Assembly (NCBI GenBank): GCA_021234535.1 | Contig: CM037846.1 | Coordinates: 13,160,705-13,224,704, forward strand | Origin: Stichopus chloronotus | Taxonomy: Eukaryota; Echinodermata; Holothuroidea; Aspidochirotida; Stichopodidae | Reading direction: 5' to 3' | DNA length: 64,000 bases | Shown: positions 13,801-25,800 of the stretch, in pieces | Layout of the letters: each line of letters starts with the position of its first letter | Numbering within the stretch: position 1 is the stretch's first letter | Notes under the pieces: model-generated | Database searches by the model: none | What the model was told of the DNA's origin: nothing | Seen by the model: only the letters and a program-made list of their open reading frames with translations | Made by a program: the position numbers and the translations under genes

Positions 13801-16800
13801 GAAACTGTGTTTTCGACTTTTGCTGGCCAAGGAAAAATGGTGTCCTTTTCATTCTCACATTTCTTATATTCGCTTTGGGTCATTCGCTGGTTGTATCATA
13901 AATGGAATCTGGCTGTAGTCATTTTCACCACAACGAGTTGCGATCGCAACGAGAGCCTTTGCCACATAATTCAGTCACTGCTGTCGCCTTGCGTGACATG
14001 TGCTTGTCTCAGGTTGACAGATACATCAAAAATTCAAAACGGTGGTGCTATATTCAAGACAGTGTGCTTGTGTGTCTCAAACTGCTTTGTGATGCATTGT
14101 ATTAGTCACAATTCAGGAAGATGAAATTCTGTAATGAAGCTTCTAGTCCAACCTTGAGCGTGTAAATATTTAGTCATAAAATGTCGAGAGATTCAGCTGT
14201 GGCAAGTTTCCTGTATCACATCGTCCTTGATGCTTCCCTTGGCTGCCTGCTCTCTCTAGGTGTCACTATTTTGCAAGTGACCTCCCAAGATAGGCTTGGC
14301 TCTTAGAGGAATTTGCCCGTGCATCTATCGATTCATTGCAGCTACTCTTGATCTGTGAAGGAACTGGTAAAATGCAAACCAAGACTGACAGTTTCACAAT
14401 CCATAGAGTAATCGTGGGTGTTAAAGGGTTTTGTCAAAAAGGAAAAGTATGAAATGACATTTTTCATCGCAGTTTTGTAAGAAGCACTGCACTTAATGTG
14501 TAACATGCTGTTTCTGTTTTAAAGATGAGGCGCAGTATTTGAAAATGTCAACCCCTCCAGATTCGTTGTGGTGAAAATGATGTTGTCATGATTTGTTGAT
14601 TGCATGCTAAGACTTTTTCCTTCACTCCCCCGTCAGAGTCAACCAAACTAACCAGAGACGTGTCTTTTTTCTTTTTCTTCTTTCCTCTCCGTGTTCTCTT
14701 CTTGTCTCCGCAGGAGCGAAAACTCCTGACCAGAATGCCTGGACCTATGCCGCGATTCGTAAACAGCAGATGCTCGACAAACAACAGGTAAGACACACAG
14801 GTTCATTTGTCATCTGTATCTTACCGATGTTAGGTCATTGTGTTGTATGACAGGGACCCTGTTGCATTCTTAATTTTCAAGAATTCCCTTCGAACATGTC
14901 TGTCAGGATGCCATCACAGCCACATCACACACTTGGAGATGAGCTCAATACTTAAATGTGATTGGTCATCTTCTTAATATTTCTTGTGACATCAGTCTCT
15001 GCTTGATAAACCTCTCCGAATGTCGCTACGGTTGACTGTCACTCTTTGCACATAGTAATGAAACACTAGTTGTATGAGCATGTGTGTGTGCATACCGCTT
15101 TAGTATCATGATAGTGTTGTTCTCTGCATGCGAATTTATGCAAAGTGTATAATTATCCCAAATTTGTAACAAACTGCAGAGGGTTACCCAGAAGACGCTG
15201 ACGTCATGCGAGATGTAGGAACTTGATCAATCACCTTTAAAGTGATAGTGCCAAGAGCTCTCAATCAGCTTTGACACATGTCTGCCATTGCTTATGGTTA
15301 GTGTGGTCACACTCTCCACAGTTTTGTCAGTCGTCGGATGTGTTTTACCCATACCCTTCTGGAACAAAATTTTCCTCTCAAGGCATCTTTGTGAACTAGT
15401 GTTGTTTAAACTGTCACAGATGCAGAGGGTTGTCCACATACTGCTGGTTTTGAAGCACAAATTTGTGATCCAGAATTTTTACACATTTGTTATTTATTTT
15501 CTCATCAGCATGACTATAGACAGCAGATGCAAGAAAGAGCCAAGGATGGCACCCTCCAGTCACACCCAGAGCCACCACCTGTCAAACAAGCAAGTAAGTA
15601 GCGGAGACTATGATCGTAACTGTCAAAGTCTGGGGTAACCCACCAGCAGGTTGAACATCCGACATTCGTGCCTGTGAAGTTCTTGCCTTTTGTGCATTTT
15701 TATCAAGCACCTGTTTGTAAGTAATCCAGCCTGCCCTTTAGAGAGCTGTACTCGCTTCTTGCGTGGGTTACAGGGCTCCTCATTCGATGCACAAAATGGC
15801 AGGGTTTTCCATCTGAAGTTTTGGTAGGATTGATCTCATGTATTGCTGCAGCTCAAATTAGTCCCTATCAGTGGGATTGTTTTACGCATAAATGCCTCAT
15901 TTGCAAGGAACGGATGGTCCTACGGACGTGAACTATTACTTACTCGGTGTGTCAATGTCAAAGATAATGGAGGAATCAGAAATTTTGAGTCACCCATTGA
16001 GACAGCTTTTATCTGATGCTATCATAGGATGGAACTGTTGTTCACGTATACTGCACAGACATTGTTGTAGGGATGTCTCTTCTCATTATAAATGTTTTGC
16101 AACTCCCTGTGCAGTAGTCTCATTTTCATCGTTTCAGGTAAAAGGAGCCGTTGGGACCAGTCCGGTGCGGGAGATGAGACCCCTGGGGCCACTCCAAGCA
16201 AGAAGAAGGCCAGCAGTTGGGACCAGGAAGAGGTGAGCAAAAAGCCGTCTGTGGGTGTTACTGTGAATATCTGTGGTGCACATGTATCCATAGGCAGAGG
16301 TTAGAATATTTCTGTGTGTGTAAGGTTGCTACAAGACTGACAGTGTCTTGTTGTCATGTAGGGGTGTTGCTATTGTTGGGATGGGTGGAAATCTTGAATT
16401 AGGGGTATGATTGGGTACTTTATAAACTGTGAGGTGAGGCTATTATCACTGCACTATGATTTAACTGTCAGTTTATGTAATTCAAAATTCAACTTTCATT
16501 GACATAGTAGATTTTGTCCATTATCAGCCAAACAGTGACCAACATCACAAAACAATTAAAATGAAAAAAAAAAGGTTAATTAATAAACCTGAAATGCAAC
16601 CTGCATAGGTTATGTGGACTGTAAAACATAGAAGGGAATAGAATAAATAAAATGTGTGTGCACGGACACTAATTGGCATTCACTGCTGGCAGATTACCTG
16701 CAGTCAGAGAAGGAATATGTCTGTGGTCAATTTTGATGTTTAATATCCCAAACTTTCAATTTCTTACATGAGCCTGTCAATTCTGAATTATCATAAGTTA

Positions 16801-19800
16801 AAGGAAAATGTGTCCATTGTTCTATCTCTGAAATGTTAATTGATGTATGTTTGTAACAAGGTGACGTACAAATTCATGCAGTTTAACATCGTGCAATTCT
16901 GCTATTGCTGTCCTCTCTCCTCAGGCAACGACACCATCCATCAGCCGTTGGGATGAGACCCCAGGACGCCCAAAGGGGGGAGAGACACCAGGGGCCACCC
17001 CGTCGGCTAGTACCAGAATTTGGGATGCCACCCCTGGTCACGTTACTCCAGGCCATGTCACTCCTGGCCATGCCACACCTGGTCACACCACACCTGGCCA
17101 CACAACCCCAGGCCATCAGGCAACCCCAAGCTCTCGACGTAACAGATGGGACGAAACTCCAAGAACAGAAAGAGGTAGGGATGTGTAGACCAGCATCATA
17201 TAATGATATGTGAGGTACTTTATGGTTAAATGAAACAATCGATATTTTTTACAGTATTTGTCAGCCCTGTAGAAGAATAGCAAACGGTACATCGGTAAAA
17301 TTGACATGATCCATCACGACGATATATCATTCATCTGATGGACAACTAACTAGCCTTCATGATTTGCAATCTCACTCTTGCGTATTTGATTATTGATTGA
17401 TTTGTCTGTTGCAGTCATTTTGCTGTCAATTTCAATTCCAAACACCTTTTAGGGTGGAGTCGCTCCTTGTTGAGTTATGGTATTATTTTGAAAAGTCTCT
17501 GTTGTTCAACATCATTCAATTATTGGAGAGAAGAAAAATCCTCCTGCCCAGCTCATTTAAAAGGTCAAAATTTGCCATACACTGAATTTTCTTTTCATAC
17601 TGCTTTGCTTGTTTAAGTTGAAACCAAAAATAGTGGTTACTCAGTCTCTTCCTAGGGGTGTTTCAAGTAACCACCTGTTCACTAAGCTAGAACATCTATT
17701 TACTCAATCCATCAGAAACCCCTGGCCACGGTGGAGGATGGGCGGAGACACCCCGAACAGACAGAGGTGGGGATCATCCCTCCGACACCCCAACCCCAGC
17801 ATCAAAGAGAAGATCCCGATGGGATGAGACACCGGCAGGATCACAGACTCCAGGCACTCCCCGCACACCTGCTGTCGGTACTCCCAAGACACCTGGCACA
17901 CCCATCACCCCCATGTTAGGATCCGGCGTGACCCCAGTCGGCCAAAAGGCCATGGTGGCGAATACGCCCACACCCTCTGGAGTCAGGATGACACCGGAAC
18001 AGCTGCAGGCATGGCGATGGGAGAAGGAGATCGACCAGAGGAACAGGGCGTGGACAGATGAAGAACTGGACGCTTTGTTCCCGGAGGGATACAAGGTGAG
18101 GACCCGTCTCTTCATTCATGTAAACTATGTTTTCGGGGCAGGTGAACTCTGCTTGGTGAGGAATTTAAATGGTCAGGAGGAAAGAAGAAATTTGCAGAAA
18201 TACATTTTGCTGGACACCTCATGCAAATATTAAATTTGTCCAACTTTTTCCCTTAAATGTGGATAATTGTGTTTGAGAAACCAGGCCCTGAAATTTTTAG
18301 GCATGTGAGAGTGATTGCACACCATTGATCAGCTCAAAACCTAGGGGAAGAGATGGGTTTGTGCATACCCAGATGAAGAATGGGAACACAGGTAAAAATT
18401 ATAAGGATAATCAAACAGCACACCAACCACACTCTTTCATTTTTAGAGGAGATTTATTTTGTAGCACAGCTAGAATTATGTAGAACTCGGGACCTGAGAT
18501 ACATTTAGGAACTTTCACTGAATTATTCTTCTTGATTTCACTGTTGTTGAGTTCCCCTCTCAAGAAGATGATATCAACTAGTGAGTGATCTTAGTTCTTG
18601 GTACATTTGCTGATGAATGCTCTAAGTTGTGTTAGCAATATCATTCAGCAAAACGATGATTTGATATTTATGTAGTGTACAACTTTCCTAAATGCACTTC
18701 CTACATTTTGAATTTCAAGGTCCTGCAACCGCCCGCAGGCTACGTCCCGATCAGGACCCCTGCGAGGAAGTTGACCTCGACACCGACCCCGATGGGAGGG
18801 ACCAGCGGTTTCTTCATGCAGCAGGACGGCACAGTCGTGGACCCCGGTATTGCTCAGCCTGCCGGCAACCTGCCCATGCTGAAGCCAGATGATGCGCAGT
18901 ACTTTGGCAAACTTTTGGTGAGTCCTGTCTTCATTTTTAGTTTGTCTTTTTAGTCGTAGGATTTAATAGAGGTCAAGAAGGCAGGAAATATGAGAGACCT
19001 CTGCATGTATTTGAAATTACTGAATGTTGTTGTGGGAAAGCGTGATCAGTGTTTAGGTCAAGAAAGTTACCTGCTTAGTATCAGCATAGATTATAATTTA
19101 TTATTGTGATGTGTGACCCCTTGTCATCATCAGATCTGTTAGATCGGTAGCGTGGACCATATTCTTGACAGTGAAGACAACTGAACATCAGTCACCGTTT
19201 CTGGGACACCCGAGATACGGAAGCAATGAACCAGGAACCTGTGATAGGGTCCTACTACTGACTTGAAAATCTACTAGGGATGTCAGTGAATGCGAACCGT
19301 TTTACCCTGAAATTTCTGGCATATTATGATGATGATCTGCACAGAATGTGCATTTGATAGGGTGCAATGTGAATTAGTGACATAACTTTGTAAGGACCCC
19401 TTGATAGGTTGAACAAGTTTTGCACATTAGCAGTCAAAATTGATTAATGATGCAAGGTTAATGGGGAAGGTTATAAGTAGAGTGAACCACGATCACAGTT
19501 TTCTTACTCGTCCTCGATTTATTCATTTCACCGATGTAGAATGACGTGGACGAGAGCACTCTGAGTCCGGAGGAACAAAAGGAAAGGAGGATCATGAAGC
19601 TGCTCCTCAAAATCAAGAACGGGACCCCGCCGATGCGGAAGGCCGCCCTCCGTCAAGTCACAGACAAGGCCAGGGAGTTTGGAGCCGGACCCCTCTTCAA
19701 CCAGATCCTCCCTCTGTTGATGTCTCCGACGTTGGAAGACCAAGAGCGTCATCTGTTGGTGAAGGTCATTGATCGAATCCTCTACAAACTTGACGACCTC

Positions 19801-22800
19801 GTTCGACCTTACGTACACAAGGTCAGTCAGACATTATTTGATTGCAGTGAGAACTTTCGTCTCTTCCTATCATCAGTTCATGGTTTATAATGTACACTTA
19901 TATAGTATAGAGTTTGTCAAGTGGAGACTTGTTTGCTTGCTTGCTTTCCTGATTGATATATATACCATCCGTACTAGATTGCAGTACCCTTGTTTTGAGC
20001 AGTGATCTTAGTCTATGGTTTCGACCAACAGTTTGAAAAAGTTTTGTAGTTTGCTATCCGTAGTACCCAATATTGACTGTAGTCCATGACCTGCAACGCC
20101 AAATTCACACTTGTAGTTTGGCTGGGCTGCGTCAAATGAGATGGGGCAAGGGATAAGGAGCAATGATGCAATTTCTTCTGTAAACTGGTTTAAGGTGTTA
20201 CCACAGAAATATTTTGGAACATAAGTGCAAGTAAGAATGCCCGTATATATCCAGGTATGTACATGAGAATGTTAAAAGAAGATTCCTAAAGTAAGAGGTT
20301 TGGAAGAAGGTCTTGGAAATTCTTCATTTGGTCCTGGTAAAGTCGTGAAAATTGATCCCCTGCGAAGTGCAGAAGCCCTGTTAAAATCTCTCCTCTCCTT
20401 ATGTTTCTCTCTCTCTCCAGATTCTCGTCGTGATCGAACCTCTGCTGATTGATGAGGACTACTATGCCCGTGTCGAGGGGAGGGAGATCATCTCCAATCT
20501 GGCCAAAGCTGCTGGTTTGGCCACCATGATCTCCACCATGCGTCCAGACATCGATAACCTGGACGAGTACGTCCGTAACACCACCGCCCGTGCCTTTGCT
20601 GTGGTGGCATCTGCCCTGGGAATCCCCGCTCTCCTGCCCTTCCTGAAGGCCGTCTGCAAGAGTAAGAAGTCGTGGCAGGCCCGCCACACGGGTATCAAGA
20701 TCGTCCAGCAGATAGCCATCCTCATGGGCTGCGCCATATTGCCCCACTTGAAGAACCTGGTGGAAATCATCGAGCACGGTCAGTGGATTTTTTCAGAGGG
20801 TTACCATGTGCATAGACTGGATCCAGCTGGAACAGTTGATCATGCTAGAATAGTTTGACAGTTAAACATTCTTTGAAAGAACATGTAACATTAAAGCATG
20901 TAGTCCTTCGTTATTCACTTTTGAGCAATGTTCTTCATATCTTAAAGATTTTTGTGACCTTAAAATTGATATTTAGTATTGTTTATTTGGAGGGGGATGG
21001 AAACAAAAGATGGAAGAGAATGGTTCACATTGTCACAAAAATCAGACTTTGCTTCAGAAGTTGCTAATGTTTTGTCGAAAGAAGAACTAAGGAAGTGACC
21101 TGTTTTGCTCACTCATATTGCAGAAGGCTTGTAGATGCAAATTATCCCAAAATATTTCCTGACAAAATGCCTACGATTGCGCAGCAATGGTCTCCACTGT
21201 TGTGAAGTGCATGTGGTTATATGGAAATAAATAGCATGCTATCCCCCAAGTGAGATGAGTTTTAATTTCATAACACAGGCGCTGGTTTCTCTTGAACATT
21301 ATCGAGATTGTAGCTGTAGCCATTTCCCTTTCCTGACAAAAATGTTTATTTAAGTTCTCTTTTTTTCCATTTTCTTCCAGGTTTGGTGGATGAACAACAA
21401 AAGGTCAGAACCATCACTGCTTTGGCTGTGGCCGCCCTGGCAGAGGCTGCTACTCCTTACGGTATTGAGTCCTTTGACAGTGTCCTCAAACCTCTATGGA
21501 AGGGTATCAGACAACACAGGGGCAAGGTGAGCTCTAAGCTCTTCGATGGTTGTAATACCAGATGGTTTGACTAGCAAACAGTTCCAAAGTCAGATTTCAG
21601 GCCAAACGTATCGTGTTACTCTCCAGTTAGAAGTGCAAGAAGGAAGGAATGTTGCTTTGTTAGATTGTAACTATTGTCATATTAAAATATCTTTTCTTCA
21701 TGCAAGGAGTAAATTTGTTATTTCCAGTAAGTTATGATGTAAGAAGAATTAGCAGAGGGGATGAACCTAACCCCAACAGTTACTCACTCTTACAGAGTCC
21801 TTGCTTCTGTTTAGCATTTTAGTTCCTGAGTGCAGTTTGCTAGCCCATGTTCTCTCATTGTCTATGAAAAACAAAAGCATGCACAGAGTTTTCACTTACC
21901 AGGAAGAGTTTTATTCAAGAATGTTTATTGCAACTGTTTGCAGGTATTACCATCTCAATGCATTAATGCATGCGGCATCAGGAACACTTTATTGCATCAT
22001 TAGCATTGTCATCACTGAAACATTTCGAATGGTCCCTGTAGCTCATGTTGATATGTAACCTCTTTTCTTTGGTCATTCTAGGGTCTGGCCGCTTTCTTGA
22101 AAGCCATCGGTTATCTAATTCCTCTGATGGATCCAGAGTATGCCAATTACTACACCAGGGAAGTCATGTTGATTCTCATCCGTGAGTTTCAATCTCCAGA
22201 TGAAGAAATGAAGAAGATTGTCCTCAAGGTACCCAACCATCTTTCCATTCAGTTCACTGGAATGTTCAATAACACCTACCCCGCTACTTCTCCCAACTAC
22301 CCCCCTCCTTCCTCATTTCCGTTTTATCCCTTTGTGTATATAACATCCAACAAAACTTCTCAGTGATATCATTCAATGGATCCATCTCAAATGATTGCAT
22401 ACAAGGCTAAAGAGTAGTTGCAGTGTGGTAGGAAAAATAATTTTTTTTTAAGATGTGGAGATCTAAAGTTTTTAAAGCAGCTGTGCATTATTACCGCATC
22501 AACTCCTCAAATCTGTCATTATCTAATCCCGTCCATTTGTCTTTGCCCATCAGGTGGTGAAGCAGTGTTGTGCCACAGATGGTGTGGAATCCCAGTACAT
22601 CAGGGACGAGGTCCTGCCGTCGTTCTTCAAGCATTTCTGGCAGCATCGAATGGCCTTGGATCGCAGAAACTACAGACAGGTGAGCGGTTACTTCATTGCA
22701 GACAGTCTCGTAGCCAGTATTTGAGTGATATAAATGAGTCATGTACGTTGTTGGTGGTATTTTATCTGATAATTGCCTGGCGCATGTAATTTCCTGTCAA

Positions 22801-25800
22801 TTTCTCCAGTGACGTGGGATTGGTGGTTTAAAGTTTCTGCGACACTGAATAGTGATTGATTGGTGTGTAAAGGTTCCTAATAATATTTTTTGTGATATTT
22901 GATTGGCTTGTACAAGTTTTGCGCATACGCATTGTCTTACCAGATATTTGATTGGTTTGTTTAAGTTCTTGGCAATATCTTATCTGATGTATAATTGGTG
23001 CCTCTAATTCACTGGCAGTATTTTATCCGATATTTTATTGGCCTACATACCTGCTTTGCAAATACGTCATCTGATCTGTTGGTGTAAGCTACTGGCATCA
23101 TCTGTGACTCTCAGATCTTGTATCTTTACATTGCCATTAATAACAACTCTGTCGCTGGTATTTCACTTCAGCTGGTGGACACGACTGTAGAGATAGCCAA
23201 TAAAGTTGGAGCCGCAGAGATCGTGGGACGGATCAAAGATGACCTGAAGGATGAAGCCGAGCAGTACCGTAAGATGGTCATGGAGACCATCGAGAAGATC
23301 ATGGCCAACCTCGGCGCCTCCGACATCGACTCCCGTCTGGAGGAACAGTTGATTGATGGAATCTTGTACGCCTTCCAAGAACAGACCACAGAGGTGAGCA
23401 GATCCTACGAAATCAGGAGAGAACTTCCTTTTGGGGTTGACAGTTTCTTGAAAAGTTAATTGAGACATTCACTCAACGTTCAAAGAAAATTATACATAAA
23501 ATCCATGAAATGTGCCATCACCCTTTGGTGCCCATTTGCAGAAGTGAGGTCGAACTTTTATTACCCAACATGATTGTCTTCATACTTAGTGTAAAGTTTT
23601 TTTGGAGGTTTAGCTAGATGTCCCGTGACTTGACCAGGTAAAGTTGTTAGTCACTTCTGAGCTTCTCGACAGGTGAATGCATTGTCCTTTGCATTGCTTA
23701 ATTTGTCAACACTCCTGTGTGACAGATTCTGCCAGTTTCACATTTGTAGAGCAAGTTTTGCTTGTCATGATAAAGTACTCATCTCTGACTGTTTTCCTAA
23801 TTTTGTGCATGTTCATGTGAGTAAGTCTCATAACTCAGTGGACCATCATTAGCTCAGAACTGCAAGTTTTAAAGCTGAATGTACTTTTGAGACTTACTTG
23901 AAACCACACCGTCAATAGTCCGATTAAAAAAAATTCAAATTGGTTGAAACGTTCGTATGCAGTTATGTCGCAGTGTGCGTCACTGATGTCATGCATGTTT
24001 GCCTTCATTTCACCTTCTGGATTCACTTTTAACCTAATACGTCAAAAGCAAACATTTATTAGGTCACACTATCTGTATCGTAGTTTGGTGCGATACTGTG
24101 ATATGGGCAAACAACATCGATACGAGACTCCAGATGTCGTTCGTGCAGTGACCCAAGTGATAAGCATCAGTTTACTTATGGAAGATACTTCTTACATCAG
24201 AGTTGGTCACATGCCCCTAGTAAATGGTATAGGCGGAAACAAGACCCTGGCAAATGGTACAGGTGGAAACAAGAAATCAGACTCTACGGTTGCATCAAAA
24301 TTAAATGAGCGAGTTTGACCAATATTAAAGTATAGTATCATGTCAGAAGGTTAGACTTAGACTGTACAATGTAACCACTGCAGAGAATCCACAGTGTTAC
24401 ACATATTTGTACGGATTTCCTTTGGTTTCAAACAACCCCTGTGATATTGCAATGTTGTTTGGCAATTCAAGGACAGGTGCTCACAATATCAGTTATAACA
24501 TTTATGTAGCAAAAACACTGCATTGTGCTTCTTTCTGTCAAACAAATGTTCACGTTTCTAGATAAGATCATTCTAAATGCACTGTCTAATTAATTAACTG
24601 CGTTGTCTGCAGTCGTTAGGTTTTCAGGTTTTCACGTTTTACGTTGCTTTTTTCTTTATCATTTCCTCTGGAAAGGACTCTGTGATGTTAAATGGTTTCG
24701 GTACCATCGTCAATGCCCTGGGGAAGAGGTGCAAACCCTACCTGCCCCAGATCTGCGGTACCATCCTCTGGCGATTGAACAACAAAGCTGCGAAGGTCAG
24801 ACAGCAGGCTGCCGATCTCATCTCAAGAATAGCCATAGTCATGAAGACCTGCCAAGAGGTGAGAGAATGTTTTTTCAGAGGAGGTGGAAAGTCAGGGATG
24901 GTGGGATGGGGGGGGGGGGGGGGGAGAATTTCAAGTGCATCAAACTCATTAATCCTCTGTGGCATATTCATGGCGTCCCAAATTTTGTGACCAGCTAGGT
25001 GTAAGTTACCGTCAGTCAATGTATCTGTCTTTTAGGAGATTGATGAGTGAGAGGTATCTGTTTGTCTGAAAATATCTAATCACTCATTAGTTCAATCACA
25101 CTCTCTCTGTTAAACACTGAATACCTTGTTCTAAATATTTTGAGGACAAAAGTACCTTCACAATCTTTGAAAAGCCTTTTTGTGGCATTAAAGTAAAGTT
25201 CAATGGTTTAATCCAGTTTTGAAGTGCATAACGAGTGACGTTCCAGTGTAAAATTGTTTTGTTTGCTAAAGTGGATTCACTTATTGTGCAAGAAAATTTA
25301 GAGCAACATAAAATGCCAAGTTGTAGTCTCTGAATTTCGTAGTATTCAACTCAAGAGTTGAAGTTTGTGGCTTCTTGTGTCTCATGTCTGTTATTATTGT
25401 ATGTAGTTAATTTTTCTGCATTATTTTGAAGGTTTCTCCAATTATTTTCTCTGAATTACATACCCATTTCTTTTGTTTAATTGATGCTTACTTTCCACTA
25501 ACCTGCATACTTTTATCATTTCATTTTGCATCATACAAACTATTGTAGGGTTAGAATTGGCTTTGCAATCCTGTCGGTAGTAGTGTTGTTTCCAAGGTAT
25601 CGTTCTCTTAACATCTTAAATAAATGATAATTTTACTTGTGTTTGTCCCAAAAGGAAAAACTTATGGGCCATCTGGGGGTGGTGTTGTATGAGTACTTAG
25701 GAGAAGAGTACCCAGAGGTCTTGGGTAGCATCCTTGGCGCCCTCAAGTCCATCGTCAACGTTATCGGCATGCACAAGATGACGCCGCCAATCAAGGATCT

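Larger units (their letters stand above)
11372..14713 (+). other. SF3B1 intron 4
   Basis: The largest SF3B1 intron (3.3 kb). It holds a 146-codon open frame (11681-12121) with no recognisable family and no splice-site support, a promoter-like motif cluster at 12698-12779, a pair of exact 16-base direct repeats at 13275 and 13553, and an exon-like segment at 13711-13839. The SF3B1 frame joins directly across this intron (G|GA), so none of these is needed for the normal protein. Confidence 0.75.

Noticed and set aside
23944..24318. 124-codon plus-strand frame in SF3B1 intron 16
   Set aside because: No family resemblance; a small internal duplication (AATGGTA-AGG-GGAAACAAGA twice near 24223-24272) explains part of its length.
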